64,000 nucleotides of DNA from Aureivirga marina (GCF_015767265.1 NZ_JADPIB010000009.1:1-64000); one strand, 5' to 3'. Counted from the stretch's first letter, positions 17,386 to 26,846 are shown. Notes: generated by a model from the letters alone, not told the origin. Program-made: numbers and translations.

Positions 17386-18087
17386 ATGATTAATAAAGTA
17401 ATAAACAATGTACAAGAAGCACTTGAAGGTGTGGAAGACGGAATGACTTTCATGCTTGGAGGGTTTGGATTGTGCGGTATACCAGAAAATAGTATTGCGG
17501 AGCTTGTTCGCAGAAAAGTAAAAAATTTGACATGTATTTCTAATAATGCAGGAGTAGATGATTTTGGATTAGGATTATTATTACACCAACGTCAAATTAA
17601 AAAAATGATTTCTTCTTATGTTGGAGAAAATGATGAATTCGAGCGTCAAATGCTTTCAGGAGAATTAGAAGTAGAATTAATTCCTCAAGGAACTTTAGCA
17701 GAAAGATGTAGAGCAGCAGGAGCTGGAATTCCAGCATTTTTTACTCCAGCAGGTTACGGAACTGAAGTAGCTGAAGGAAAAGAAACAAGAGAGTTTGATG
17801 GAAAAATGTACGTTTTAGAAAAAGCTTTTAAACCAGATTTCGCATTTGTAAAAGCTTGGAAAGGAGATACGGCAGGAAACTTAATTTTTAAAGGAACAGC
17901 AAGAAACTTTAATCCAATGATGGCAATGGCAGGAAAAATTACTGTTGCTGAGGTGGAAGAATTAGTTCCAGCAGGAGAATTAGATCCGAACCAGATTCAT
18001 GTACCAGGAATTTTTGTACAGAGAATTTTTGAAGGAAAAGATTATGAAAAACGTATCGAACAACGTACAGTTCGTCCAAAAAACTAA
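17386..18087 (+). CDS. scoA: 3-oxoacid CoA-transferase subunit A
   Basis: A 233-residue alpha subunit of a succinyl-CoA:3-ketoacid (acetoacetate) CoA transferase. The glycine-rich opening block [15 protein letters not shown] and [20 protein letters not shown] are typical of the family. Together with the next gene it transfers CoA between succinyl-CoA and acetoacetate for ketone-body or amino-acid breakdown. It begins 14 bases after the PBP gene and 5 bases before its partner, so it may ride on the same long transcript. Confidence 0.9.
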   Translation: MINKVINNVQEALEGVEDGMTFMLGGFGLCGIPENSIAELVRRKVKNLTCISNNAGVDDFGLGLLLHQRQIKKMISSYVGENDEFERQMLSGELEVELIPQGTLAERCRAAGAGIPAFFTPAGYGTEVAEGKETREFDGKMYVLEKAFKPDFAFVKAWKGDTAGNLIFKGTARNFNPMMAMAGKITVAEVEELVPAGELDPNQIHVPGIFVQRIFEGKDYEKRIEQRTVRPKN

Positions 18088-18092
18088 GAAAT

Positions 18093-18752
18093 ATGGCTTT
18101 AGATAAAATAGGAATTGCAAAGAGAATTGCACAAGAATTACATGATGGTTGGTATGTTAATTTAGGAATTGGAATTCCAACATTAGTTGCTAATTATGTT
18201 CCAGAAGGAATGCAAGTTGAATTTCAAAGTGAAAATGGAATCTTAGGAATGGGACCATTTCCTTTTGATGGAGAAGAAGATGCAGATTTAATTAATGCAG
18301 GAAAACAAACTGTAACTTTATTAGATGGAGCTTCTTTATTTGATTCAGCGATGAGTTTTGCAATGATTCGTGGACAACATGTGCAATTAACAGTTCTTGG
18401 AGCAATGGAAGTTGCAGAAAATGGAGATATTGCAAACTGGAAAATTCCTGGAAAAATGGTGAAAGGAATGGGAGGAGCAATGGATTTAGTTGCTTCTGCA
18501 GAAAATATTATTGTGGCAATGATGCATACAAACAAAAGAGGAGAGTCTAAAATTTTGAAAAAATGTTCTCTTCCTTTAACAGGTGTTGGATGTGTAAAGA
18601 AAATTGTTACAAATTTAGCTGTATTAGAAGTAGTTCCTGAAGGATTCAAATTAATTGAAAGAGCTCCTGGAGTTTCTGTTGAAGAAATCCAAAATGCTAC
18701 AGAAGGAACATTAATCGTTGAAGGAGAAATTCCAGAAATGAAGATAGACTAA
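18093..18752 (+). CDS. scoB: 3-oxoacid CoA-transferase subunit B
   Basis: A 219-residue beta subunit. The catalytic glutamate lies in the block FQSENGILGMGP near residues 48-59, where it forms the enzyme-CoA thioester. NLGIGIPTLVANYVPEG and the downstream GAMDLV block are also typical. It is spaced 5 bases from subunit A and 12 bases from the exonuclease gene that follows. Confidence 0.92.
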   Translation: MALDKIGIAKRIAQELHDGWYVNLGIGIPTLVANYVPEGMQVEFQSENGILGMGPFPFDGEEDADLINAGKQTVTLLDGASLFDSAMSFAMIRGQHVQLTVLGAMEVAENGDIANWKIPGKMVKGMGGAMDLVASAENIIVAMMHTNKRGESKILKKCSLPLTGVGCVKKIVTNLAVLEVVPEGFKLIERAPGVSVEEIQNATEGTLIVEGEIPEMKID

Positions 18753-18764
18753 ACAAAGAATTTG

Positions 18765-19529
18765 ATGAAGATTATTTCCTATAATGTAAACGGAATAAGA
18801 GCAGCAATAAAAAAAGGGTTTATAGATTGGTTACAATCTGCAAACCCTGATGTTATTTGTATTCAAGAAACAAAAGCTCAAAAAGAACAATTAGATACAA
18901 AACTATTTGAAGAAGCAGGATATCCATACCATTATTGGTTTTCGGCACAAAAAAAAGGATATAGTGGTGTTGCTATTTTATCCAAACATGAGCCAAAACA
19001 TGTAGAATATGGAACTGGAATAGAATACATGGATTTTGAAGGAAGAAATCTTCGAATTGATTTTGAAAATTATTCTATCATGAGTTTGTATTTACCTTCT
19101 GGAACAAATATAGATAGGCTTGAATTAAAGCTTAAATACATGGCAGATTTTCAGATTTATGTAAATGAATTGAAAAAAGATATTCCGAATTTAATCATTA
19201 GTGGAGATTATAATATTTGTCATGAGGCAATAGACATTCATAATCCAAAACAAAATGAAAAAAACTCAGGATTTTTACCTGTAGAAAGAAAATGGATTGG
19301 TGAATTTATTCATGAAGGTTTTATAGATAGTTTCCGCTATTTTAATAAAGAACCTCACAATTACAGCTGGTGGAGTTATAGAGCAAATGCACGTGCGAAC
19401 AATAAAGGATGGAGAATTGATTATAACATGGTAAGTGAACCATTGAAAGATCAGATGCAGAGAGCTTATATTCTACCAGAAGCTAAACATTCAGACCATT
19501 GTCCAATTGTGGTTGAAATGAAATCGTAA
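18765..19529 (+). CDS. xth: exodeoxyribonuclease III / AP endonuclease
   Basis: A 254-residue cytoplasmic enzyme of the exonuclease-endonuclease-phosphatase fold that cuts DNA at abasic sites and trims 3' ends. Catalytic blocks are present in order: SYNVNGIRAA, IQETKAQ with the metal-binding Glu, SGDYNICHE with Asp and Asn, and KHSDHCPI with the Asp-His pair. An in-frame TTG just upstream (18762) would add one residue, but the ATG at 18765 is the natural start. It sits 12 bases after scoB. Confidence 0.93.
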   Translation: MKIISYNVNGIRAAIKKGFIDWLQSANPDVICIQETKAQKEQLDTKLFEEAGYPYHYWFSAQKKGYSGVAILSKHEPKHVEYGTGIEYMDFEGRNLRIDFENYSIMSLYLPSGTNIDRLELKLKYMADFQIYVNELKKDIPNLIISGDYNICHEAIDIHNPKQNEKNSGFLPVERKWIGEFIHEGFIDSFRYFNKEPHNYSWWSYRANARANNKGWRIDYNMVSEPLKDQMQRAYILPEAKHSDHCPIVVEMKS

Positions 19530-19553
19530 CTAACCAAAAATTAATAATTAACA

Positions 19554-20507
19554 ATGATTAAAAAACTAATAATCGGGACTTTAGCAATCGGTTTAACTAC
19601 ATCATGTGTTTCTAAAAAAGTTTATTCTGATTTAGAAGGAAAGTATAACAGATTGGCTGCTTCTAAGCGTAAAATGGCTAAAGAAAATAAAGATTTAGCT
19701 TCTGAAAAATCGAAATTAGAAGGAGAACTAAAAGATTTAAAAGGTAAACATGGAGATTTAACTAGTGCTAAAGATAACTTACAAAGTGAGTATGATGCAT
19801 TAAAAGCTCAGTATGAAAAATTACAAAAAGATTACGATTTATTAGAAACAAAAAGTTCTTCAACAATCAAGAAGAATTTAGCGAGAAATAAAGATCTTTT
19901 GTCACAACTTGAAGCAAAAGAGAAAGCACTTAAAGAAGAAAATTCTCGTTTAAGTAAATTACAAGAAGAATTAGCACAAAGATCTGCAAGAGTTGATGAG
20001 TTAGAAAAGCTAATGAAAGCTAATGATGAAAAAATGTTAGCTCTTAAAAGTGCGGTTTCTAATGCATTAAAAGCTTTTGAAGGAAAAGGTTTAACTGTAG
20101 AACATAAAAATGGTAAGGTTTATGTATCTATGGAAAACAAGCTTCTATTTGGATCAGGAAGTTGGGCTGTTGGAACTGAAGGTAAAAAAGCAGTAAAAAC
20201 TTTAGCAAGTGTTTTAAGTGAAAATGCAGATATTAATGTATTAATTGAAGGACATACAGATAATGTACCTTTTGCAAAACGTGGAGCTATTTTAGATAAC
20301 TGGGATTTATCAACAAAAAGAGCAACTGCCATCGTTCGTGTTTTACAAGGAAATGGAGTGAGTCCTAAGCAGATTTCTGCGGCAGGAAGAAGTGAATATG
20401 TACCTATTGAAACAAATAAAACAAAAGTAGGTAAAGCAAAAAATCGTAGAATCGAAATCATCTTGGAACCTAATTTAGATGAGATTTCGAAACTACTTAA
20501 TGAGTAA
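19554..20507 (+). CDS. OmpA-family lipoprotein with coiled coil
   Basis: A 317-residue lipoprotein. The signal segment ends in the lipobox TTSC near residue 18. Residues 25-175 form a long heptad-rich coiled coil of Lys/Glu/Leu, and the C-terminal third (about 185-315) is an OmpA/MotB peptidoglycan-binding domain with LIEGHTDNVPF, LSTKRATAIVRVL and NRRIEIILEP. It probably spans from the outer membrane to the wall. It is 5 bases from the lytic transglycosylase gene, so the two wall-related genes are co-transcribed. Confidence 0.88.
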   Translation: MIKKLIIGTLAIGLTTSCVSKKVYSDLEGKYNRLAASKRKMAKENKDLASEKSKLEGELKDLKGKHGDLTSAKDNLQSEYDALKAQYEKLQKDYDLLETKSSSTIKKNLARNKDLLSQLEAKEKALKEENSRLSKLQEELAQRSARVDELEKLMKANDEKMLALKSAVSNALKAFEGKGLTVEHKNGKVYVSMENKLLFGSGSWAVGTEGKKAVKTLASVLSENADINVLIEGHTDNVPFAKRGAILDNWDLSTKRATAIVRVLQGNGVSPKQISAAGRSEYVPIETNKTKVGKAKNRRIEIILEPNLDEISKLLNE

Positions 20508-20512
20508 GATTT

Positions 20513-21856
20513 ATGAGAAGACTAATTGTCACATTATTGTTTTTAAGTACAATTTCAACTTATGCACAAATTGATTCTACAAAAGTAGAAAAGAGTTCAG
20601 AAAAAGTAATTTCATCAAAAACTATTAAAAAAGATAGTTTAACCTTAGCTAAAAATGATTCTATTCAAAAATCTATTCTAAAAAAAGAAGGATTTCAAAC
20701 AGCTAGAGAAATAGATAGTTTATGGTTAGTCGAGATGTATAAATCATCTTTATACGATACCGTTCCTTTTTTGATTAAGGATACACAAATGATGAAATTC
20801 GAAACAAAATTGGTTTCTACAAAAGAATTAAAGAAACGTTTAGAACATTTAAATAGTAAAACGCCTTTTAATATTGAATACAATCCAATTTTAGAGAACT
20901 TAATCAATAACTATTTAAAAACAAGAAAAAGATCATTATCTAAAGTAATGGAAAGAGCACAATATTACTTTCCGATGTTTGAAGAACATTTAGATAAATA
21001 TGATTTGCCTTTAGAGATAAAATACCTTGCAATTGTAGAATCTGCGTTGCAACCAAGAATTAAATCTTGGGCAGGAGCTAAAGGATTGTGGCAATTTATG
21101 TATCAAACAGGAAAACAATATAATTTAAAAGTAAGTTCTTATGTAGATGAACGTTCGGATCCTTTAAAAGCAACGGAAGCTGCTTGTCAATATTTGGAAG
21201 ATTTATATAAAATTTTCGGAGATTGGGATTTAGCTTTAGCAGCTTATAATTCTGGTCCAGGAAATGTGACTAAAGCAATTCGTCGTTCTGGAGGACGTAA
21301 GAATTACTGGAATTTACGTAATTATTTACCAAGAGAAACAGCAGGATATGTTCCAGCTTTTTATGCGACATTATATTTATTTGAATATGCAGATGAACAT
21401 GATTTATTTGCTTCATCAAACAAAGTAGCTTTTTTTGAAACAGACACAATTCAAGTAAAAAGGTTACTAACTTTCAAGCAAATTCAAGAAAAAGTAGATG
21501 TAGATATGGATTTAATTCGTTATTTAAATCCACAATATAAACTGGATATTATTCCTTTTGTAAAGGATAGAAAATATGCATTGACGTTGCCTAAAGATGC
21601 AATTGCGAAGTTTGTAGAAAACGAAAAAGATATTTACGCATATGCAGAGGCACAAGATGCAAAACGAGAAAAACCATTGCCAAAATACACGGAAATGAGT
21701 AATCGAATTCGTTACAAAGTAAAATCTGGTGATTATTTAGGTAGAATTGCGAAAAAATTTAGAGTTTCTGTTCGAAAAATAAAACAATGGAATAATTTAA
21801 AATCTAATAATATTCGGGTAGGACAACGATTGACAATTTATCCGAGAAATTATTGA
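20513..21856 (+). CDS. membrane-bound lytic murein transglycosylase D-like (SLT + LysM)
   Basis: A 447-residue exported enzyme. After a signal peptide ending near TYAQ comes a linker. The SLT domain at about 150-300 has its catalytic Glu in IVESALQP and the flanking KGLWQFMYQTGKQYNL and LALAAYNSGPGNV blocks. One LysM module lies near 400-445 (YKVKSGDYLGRIAKKF, NIRVGQRLTIYP). It cleaves glycan strands with 1,6-anhydro product. The order exonuclease III-OmpA-MltD-sprE fits a wall/gliding neighbourhood. A good terminator follows. Confidence 0.9.
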   Translation: MRRLIVTLLFLSTISTYAQIDSTKVEKSSEKVISSKTIKKDSLTLAKNDSIQKSILKKEGFQTAREIDSLWLVEMYKSSLYDTVPFLIKDTQMMKFETKLVSTKELKKRLEHLNSKTPFNIEYNPILENLINNYLKTRKRSLSKVMERAQYYFPMFEEHLDKYDLPLEIKYLAIVESALQPRIKSWAGAKGLWQFMYQTGKQYNLKVSSYVDERSDPLKATEAACQYLEDLYKIFGDWDLALAAYNSGPGNVTKAIRRSGGRKNYWNLRNYLPRETAGYVPAFYATLYLFEYADEHDLFASSNKVAFFETDTIQVKRLLTFKQIQEKVDVDMDLIRYLNPQYKLDIIPFVKDRKYALTLPKDAIAKFVENEKDIYAYAEAQDAKREKPLPKYTEMSNRIRYKVKSGDYLGRIAKKFRVSVRKIKQWNNLKSNNIRVGQRLTIYPRNY

Positions 21857-21875
21857 TAAAATACCATAAAATGCA

Positions 21876-21912
21876 AAAAGTCTGATTTTTATTAAAAGAA
21901 TCAGGCTTTTTT
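21876..21912 (+). terminator. rho-independent terminator
   Basis: Stem AAAAGTCTGATT (21876-21887) with AATCAGGCTTTT (21899-21910), one G-U pair, followed by T. Confidence 0.85.
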
Positions 21913-21924
21913 ATTCATAAAAAA

Positions 21925-21957
21925 TTGACTAGAAACAAACTGTTCTGAATAAATTTG
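21925..21957 (+). promoter_or_regulatory. putative sprE promoter
   Basis: TTG at 21925-21927, a 22-base spacer and TAAATTTG at 21950-21957, between the terminator and sprE. The spacer is slightly long. Confidence 0.4.
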
Positions 21958-22025
21958 TATTTTTACCATCCTTTAACAATATTCTAACAAGAATGAAGTT
22001 AAGAATTTAGGTAAATACAATTATT

Positions 22026-24233
22026 TTGAAAAGAAGTTATTACATATATTTTGGACTAGTTGGGTTATTGACCGTTATAGGTTGTTCTACAAGGAAAAAC
22101 AAATTCATTAACAGACAGTATCATGGTTTGACAACCAAATACAATGTGATGTATAATGGTCGATTAGCATTTGAAGATGGAGTGAAGGAATTAGAACAAA
22201 ATTATTCTGATAATTTTTGGGAAATTTTGCCTATTGAGCCAATTACTATTGAAGAGCAATTGATGCCAACAATTGGTGAAGAACAAAAAAATACTTCAAA
22301 ATCTTTCGAAAGAGCTGAAGAAAAAGCAGTAAAAGCAGTTCAAAAACATTCAATGAATATTGGAGGAAAAGAAAGAAACTCACAAATTGATGAAGCTTTC
22401 TTTTTATTAGGACAATCGAGATATTATTCACAAAGATTTGTTCCAGCTTTAGAGGCTTTCAACTATATTATTCAAAAATATCCTGATGCAAGTTTGATAA
22501 ATGAAACCATTTATTGGAAAGCAAAAACGGAAATTAGACTTCGAAATCAAGAACAAGCAATTGAAGAATTAAAAAAACTTCTAAAAAGAAGAAAACTTCC
22601 AAATGCAATTCGTGAAAAAGCAAATACAGCTTTAGCAATGGCTTATTATAGTTTGGATAGTGTACAACATACAATTGATTATTTAAAAAGTGCAACTAGA
22701 ACTTCAGAAAATAAAGCACAAACAGCAAGAAATTTATTTATTTTAGGACAATTATACAGAAATGAAGAAAAAGTGGATTCTTCAAATTTTGCATTTTATA
22801 GAGTCGCTAAAATGAAGAATATTCCTTATAAATATAAGATTAATGCTGAGCTTGAAAAAGTGAAAAATATTAATGAAAAGTCAAATTTAGCTGCTGTAGA
22901 AAAGAAATTAAATAAATTAATCAGAAACAGAGATAATCGTCCATATTTAGAGCAAATTTATTATCATTTAGGAAATGTTTTCCGATTAAAAGATAAAGAT
23001 TCTATTGCTGCAATGAACTTTAAAAAATCATTGAGAACAAAAGTTTCAACACCATTTCAAAAGGAATTAACATATGAAAAGCTTGGAGATATTTATTTTG
23101 ATGAATCAAAATATATGCTTTCGGGAGCTTATTATGATAGTGTTTTAGATATTACGAAACATCCAAAATCAAAGCGAGTTCGTCGTGTTAAAAGAGAGCG
23201 TAAAAATTTAGATAATGTAATTAAATACGAAGAAATTGCACATAGAAATGATAGTATTTTATATGTTGCAGGACTTACGCCGATTGAACAACAAAAATAT
23301 TATCAAAAATATATTGATGAATTAAAGAAAAAAGAGGAAGAAGAAAAACAAAAACAATTAAATGCAAATTTATATGCTTTTGGAAGTTCTAACTCTAATG
23401 GTATAGGTGCAAAAAATAAAGGTGGAAAATGGTATTTTTACAATGCACAAACAGTTGGATTTGGAAAACAAGAGTTTAAGAAGTCATGGGGAAATCGTCC
23501 ATTGGAGGACAATTGGAGACTTTCAGATAAAAGCATAATTAAGCAAGTAGAAGTAGAAGAAACAGAAGCTGGTTTAAATGCTGAATTAGATGAAAAAAAG
23601 AAAGGATTTTCTAAATATGATGTGAACTTTTATGTATTTCAAGTTCCAGTTTTCCAATCAGAATTAGATTCTATTAAAGAACTTAGAGATGATGCTTACT
23701 ATAATTTAGGATTAATTTATAAAGAAAACTTTAGAAAATATCCACAAACAGTTAATAAGCTTGAAAAATTATTAGATTATAAACCAAAGCAAATGTTAGA
23801 ATTGCCAGCAAAATATAATCTATACAAAACATATTTATTATTAAATGATGAGGAAAATGCTGAAAAATATAAGAAAGATATTGTTGAGCATTATCCAGAT
23901 TCTAGATACGCATTAATTATTACAAATCCAGAGCAATTACTAGCAAGAGAAGATGATGAATCATCACCTGAAAATGTATACAAAAGAGTTTTTGTCAAGT
24001 ATAAAAGTAAACTTTATAAAGAAACAATTTCAGATTGTAATAGTGCTATCGGACAATTTGCAGATATGCCTTTAATTCCAAAGTTTGAGTTATTAAAAGC
24101 ATATGCAATTGGAAAAAAACAAGGTAAAAAAGATTTTATAAAAGCTTTAGAGTTTGTAGCTTTGAATTATCCTAATACAGAAGAAGGACAAAAAGCTTCC
24201 GAAGTGATGAAAATTCTAAAGGATAAAAAATAA
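22026..24233 (+). CDS. sprE: SprE/PorW type IX secretion periplasmic lipoprotein
   Basis: A 735-residue lipoprotein: the signal segment ends in the lipobox VIGC near residue 20, followed by STRKNKF and TTKYNVMYNG, the hallmark opening of SprE/PorW. TPR-like helical repeats fill residues 100-400 and again 560-730, with a basic/acidic stretch (KKKEEEEKQKQ) near 440. SprE is needed for gliding and type IX secretion in Flavobacterium johnsoniae. The start is unusual. An in-frame TAG lies at 22008-22010, and the only start available before the hydrophobic segment is TTG at 22026. Promoter and terminator upstream suggest it begins its own transcript. Confidence 0.9.
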   Translation: MKRSYYIYFGLVGLLTVIGCSTRKNKFINRQYHGLTTKYNVMYNGRLAFEDGVKELEQNYSDNFWEILPIEPITIEEQLMPTIGEEQKNTSKSFERAEEKAVKAVQKHSMNIGGKERNSQIDEAFFLLGQSRYYSQRFVPALEAFNYIIQKYPDASLINETIYWKAKTEIRLRNQEQAIEELKKLLKRRKLPNAIREKANTALAMAYYSLDSVQHTIDYLKSATRTSENKAQTARNLFILGQLYRNEEKVDSSNFAFYRVAKMKNIPYKYKINAELEKVKNINEKSNLAAVEKKLNKLIRNRDNRPYLEQIYYHLGNVFRLKDKDSIAAMNFKKSLRTKVSTPFQKELTYEKLGDIYFDESKYMLSGAYYDSVLDITKHPKSKRVRRVKRERKNLDNVIKYEEIAHRNDSILYVAGLTPIEQQKYYQKYIDELKKKEEEEKQKQLNANLYAFGSSNSNGIGAKNKGGKWYFYNAQTVGFGKQEFKKSWGNRPLEDNWRLSDKSIIKQVEVEETEAGLNAELDEKKKGFSKYDVNFYVFQVPVFQSELDSIKELRDDAYYNLGLIYKENFRKYPQTVNKLEKLLDYKPKQMLELPAKYNLYKTYLLLNDEENAEKYKKDIVEHYPDSRYALIITNPEQLLAREDDESSPENVYKRVFVKYKSKLYKETISDCNSAIGQFADMPLIPKFELLKAYAIGKKQGKKDFIKALEFVALNYPNTEEGQKASEVMKILKDKK

Positions 24234-24254
24234 TTATTTTTAAAACACAAGAAA

Positions 24255-24662
24255 ATGTTTAGTGATAAAAAAGTAAAAGAAACAACGACCCCTCAAACTT
24301 TAGAGAGAAATACAATTGCAAAAAGTACTTCTATAACAGGAGATATTTCTTCGGAAGGAGATTTTCGAATTGATGGTTTTGTAGAAGGAAATATTACAAC
24401 CTCAGGAAGAGTAGTTATAGGAAAAGATGGGAAAGTAGAAGGAACGATTACTTGTGCAAATGCAGATATTGAAGGAACATTTATTGGAAATTTAAAAGTT
24501 CATCAATTATTATCATTAAAATCAACAGCAAAAGTTTCTGGAGAAATATTCACAGCTAAAATTACTGCAGAAATTAATGCCGTTATAACTGGTAATATTG
24601 ATATGTCAGATGGTGTAAAAGGATTACACAATGGAAATGTCAAAAAAGAAAAAACAGCTTAA
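24255..24662 (+). CDS. bactofilin (polymer-forming cytoskeletal protein)
   Basis: A 135-residue bactofilin. A short basic/disordered head is followed by the right-handed beta-helix repeats typical of the family (SITGDISSEGDFRIDGFVEG, GRVVIGKDGKVEGTI, KSTAKVSGEIF). These proteins polymerise without nucleotide and organise cell-shape or wall enzymes at the membrane. The 3' end overlaps the atpZ start by 26 bases, so it heads the ATP synthase gene group. A bactofilin next to atpZ is an order I recall from other Flavobacteriia. Confidence 0.9.
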   Translation: MFSDKKVKETTTPQTLERNTIAKSTSITGDISSEGDFRIDGFVEGNITTSGRVVIGKDGKVEGTITCANADIEGTFIGNLKVHQLLSLKSTAKVSGEIFTAKITAEINAVITGNIDMSDGVKGLHNGNVKKEKTA

Positions 24663-24873
24663 TAATTATATTCGCTTTTCAGCAATGGGGCTTCAAATGG
24701 GAGTTACCATTGCTGTAGGAGCCATTTTTGGGCAATGGCTTGATAAAAAATACCCAAATCCCTACCAAATTTATACCGTAATTTTCTCACTTCTTGCTGT
24801 ATTTGCAGCAATCTATAATGTTGTAAGACAAGTACTACAAATCAATAAAAAAAATAAAAAAGACGAAAATTAA
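24637..24873 (+). CDS. atpZ: AtpZ/AtpI family ATP synthase accessory protein
   Basis: A 78-residue membrane protein with a basic head and two transmembrane helices (about 14-34 and 45-68) around the loop GQWLDKKYPNPYQ, the usual arrangement of AtpZ. Family members are thought to help c-ring assembly or Mg2+ handling of F0F1. I took MSKKKKQ at 24637 as the start; an ATG two codons earlier (24631) is equally in frame. Either way the gene overlaps the bactofilin gene, suggesting coupled translation. Confidence 0.85.
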   Translation: MSKKKKQLNNYIRFSAMGLQMGVTIAVGAIFGQWLDKKYPNPYQIYTVIFSLLAVFAAIYNVVRQVLQINKKNKKDEN

Positions 24874-24907
24874 CTTCTCAAAATTCCAAAATTCAGATTC
24901 TTAATTG

Positions 24908-24915
24908 TAGTTTTG
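24908..24915 (+). promoter_or_regulatory. putative -7 element upstream of the DUF6168-like gene
   Basis: TAGTTTTG fits TAnnTTTG and lies 24 bases before the start codon. No TTTG at the expected distance upstream. Confidence 0.3.
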
Positions 24916-24939
24916 TGCCGATTTTAAAATAAATATCTG

Positions 24940-25341
24940 ATGAAATCGCCATACATACATCTGTTAAAAACATATTTACCATTTGCAATTTTACTATTTA
25001 TAGCTCAATTTTTCTTAGTAAAATCATTAAAATTGGAAGATGAAATGTTTTATTCAACAATAACCATTTATATTTTTCATACAATTGTTACAGGATTAAT
25101 TTGTGTTGGAATGGTAGCAATTCATAAAATTTTACCAGAGAAAGCAGGGCTAGGATATTTAGCAATGAGCGTGCTAAAAATGTTTGCATCTATAGTGTTT
25201 TTAATACCTCTGATACAAAGTGGTAAAGAAAATTATATCCCAGATGTATTCCAATTCTTTATTCCATTCTTTATGTTTTTATTGTATGAAATGCTATTTA
25301 CAATAAAGTTGTTGAACTCAACTGAAAATAAAGCTGACTAA
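24940..25341 (+). CDS. small four-helix membrane protein (DUF6168-like, AtpI position)
   Basis: A 133-residue protein with four hydrophobic helices and little else. It occupies the place of AtpI between atpZ and atpB, and proteins of this size at this position in Flavobacteriia are catalogued, as far as I recall, as DUF6168. A role in assembling the c-ring is inferred from position only. The sequence alone would not reveal it. Confidence 0.65.
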   Translation: MKSPYIHLLKTYLPFAILLFIAQFFLVKSLKLEDEMFYSTITIYIFHTIVTGLICVGMVAIHKILPEKAGLGYLAMSVLKMFASIVFLIPLIQSGKENYIPDVFQFFIPFFMFLLYEMLFTIKLLNSTENKAD

Positions 25342-25345
25342 ATAG

Positions 25346-25375
25346 TTTGATTTTCCAATTTATTATGTAGCTTTG
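25346..25375 (+). promoter_or_regulatory. putative promoter of atpB
   Basis: TTTG at 25346-25349, an 18-base spacer and TAGCTTTG at 25368-25375. The start codon is 39 bases further on. It could give the main atp structural genes a promoter separate from atpZ. Confidence 0.55.
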
Positions 25376-25414
25376 CACGGAATTTTAAAGGCATAATTTT
25401 TTACTATCTAAAAA

Positions 25415-26584
25415 ATGATTATAGCAAAGAAATCTATCAAGACATTTATCCTATCAATGTTGCTATCCGTTTCATTAGTAGGATCTTTATTTGCACAAGG
25501 ACATCATGGTGAAGAATCTTCTCACGGACATGATCAATCTTCTCACCACGAAGAAGAAGCATTTAATCCTAGTGAATTTATTAATGATCATATTGCAGAC
25601 GCACACGAGTTTCACATCGCTGATTGGGGTGGGCACGCAATTTCTCTACCATTACCTGTAATTTTATGGACAGAGAAAGGATTAGTAACTTTTATGTCGT
25701 CTGAGTTCGGACATGGAGCTTACAGAGATAAAAAAGCTAGTGAGTTCACAAGAACTGACCACCACAGAAAGATTGTAGAAAAAAATGGAATGAAGTTCGA
25801 ATTAGTAAATGGAAACATTTATTATGCTGATAAAGTAGCTGAAATTCACCCAGAGGAATTAAAAGATTTAGCATCAGCGTTCGACTTTAACGTTCGACCT
25901 TTAAACTTTTCTTTAACAAAGAATGCATTCTCAATGATTCTTTCAGTTATCTTCTTATACTTAATTTTTGCTAAGGTTGGAAGATCATACAAGAAAAATA
26001 AAATGGCACCAAAAGGAATCGCTGGATTAATGGAACCTTTAGTAATTTTCGTTCGTGACGATATTGCTATTCCAAACATTGGAGCTAAGAAATATGCGAA
26101 GTTTATGCCTTATTTATTAACAATATTTTTCTTTATTTGGATTAATAACTTAATTGGATTGATTCCATTCTTCCCATTTAGTTCAAACCTTACAGGAAAC
26201 TTAGCGTTTACATTTACTTTAGCATTTATTACATTTTTAATCACTTCATTTAATGGAAATAAAAACTATTGGGGACACATTTTTGCTCCACCAGTACCAT
26301 GGCCATTATGGATCTTAATGATTCCTGTTGAGATTATTGGAATGTTTACAAAACCTTTCGCACTTATGATTCGTTTATTCGCGAATATTGCTGCGGGACA
26401 CATTATCATATTATCATTAGTAGCTTTAATTTTCATCTTTAAGACAGTATTTATCGCACCAGTTTCTGGAGCGTTCGTAATCTTCATGAGTTTCTTAGAG
26501 CTATTAGTTGCTGCATTACAAGCGTATGTATTTACACTTTTATCAGCATTATTTATTGGTCAAGCTGTAGATGACCATCACTAA
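25415..26584 (+). CDS. atpB: ATP synthase F0 subunit a
   Basis: A 389-residue membrane subunit that forms the proton half-channels of F0. It is longer than in E. coli because of an N-terminal extension typical of Bacteroidota: a signal-like segment ending near LFAQG and a His-rich stretch (HHGEESSHGHD...HHEEE). The channel part has five to six helices and the essential arginine in ALMIRLFANIAAGH, plus the last-helix block LVAALQAYVFTLL. It begins the operon atpB-E-F-H-A-G. Confidence 0.95.
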   Translation: MIIAKKSIKTFILSMLLSVSLVGSLFAQGHHGEESSHGHDQSSHHEEEAFNPSEFINDHIADAHEFHIADWGGHAISLPLPVILWTEKGLVTFMSSEFGHGAYRDKKASEFTRTDHHRKIVEKNGMKFELVNGNIYYADKVAEIHPEELKDLASAFDFNVRPLNFSLTKNAFSMILSVIFLYLIFAKVGRSYKKNKMAPKGIAGLMEPLVIFVRDDIAIPNIGAKKYAKFMPYLLTIFFFIWINNLIGLIPFFPFSSNLTGNLAFTFTLAFITFLITSFNGNKNYWGHIFAPPVPWPLWILMIPVEIIGMFTKPFALMIRLFANIAAGHIIILSLVALIFIFKTVFIAPVSGAFVIFMSFLELLVAALQAYVFTLLSALFIGQAVDDHH

Positions 26585-26624
26585 AAAAGAATTTGTTTAA
26601 TTATTAATTATAAATTTTAATATT

Positions 26625-26825
26625 ATGGTTTTAGCTGGAATTGGTGCTGGAATCGCTGCATTAGCTGCAGGATTAGGTATTGGTAAAATTGGTGGATCTG
26701 CAATGGACGCTATTGCACGTCAACCAGAAGCTGCTTCAAAAATTCAAACTGCAATGATTATTGCTGCTGCCTTAATTGAGGGGGTTGCTTTATTCGCAGT
26801 AGTAGTTGCTTTAATTGCAAAGTAA
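26625..26825 (+). CDS. atpE: ATP synthase F0 subunit c
   Basis: A 66-residue hairpin of two helices joined by the polar loop ARQPEA. The ion-binding glutamate is in AALIEGVALF. The residues around it (no Gln in helix 1 at the Na+ position, no Ser after the Glu) look like the proton type. It is the c-ring monomer, needed in many copies. A strong hairpin directly after the gene may help raise its expression. Confidence 0.95.
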   Translation: MVLAGIGAGIAALAAGLGIGKIGGSAMDAIARQPEAASKIQTAMIIAAALIEGVALFAVVVALIAK

Positions 26826-26846
26826 TTTTTGAAAAAACAAAAAAGT

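Noticed and set aside
18224-18649. A 141-codon minus-strand frame inside scoB
   Set aside because: It is a shadow of the strongly conserved plus-strand CoA transferase subunit.
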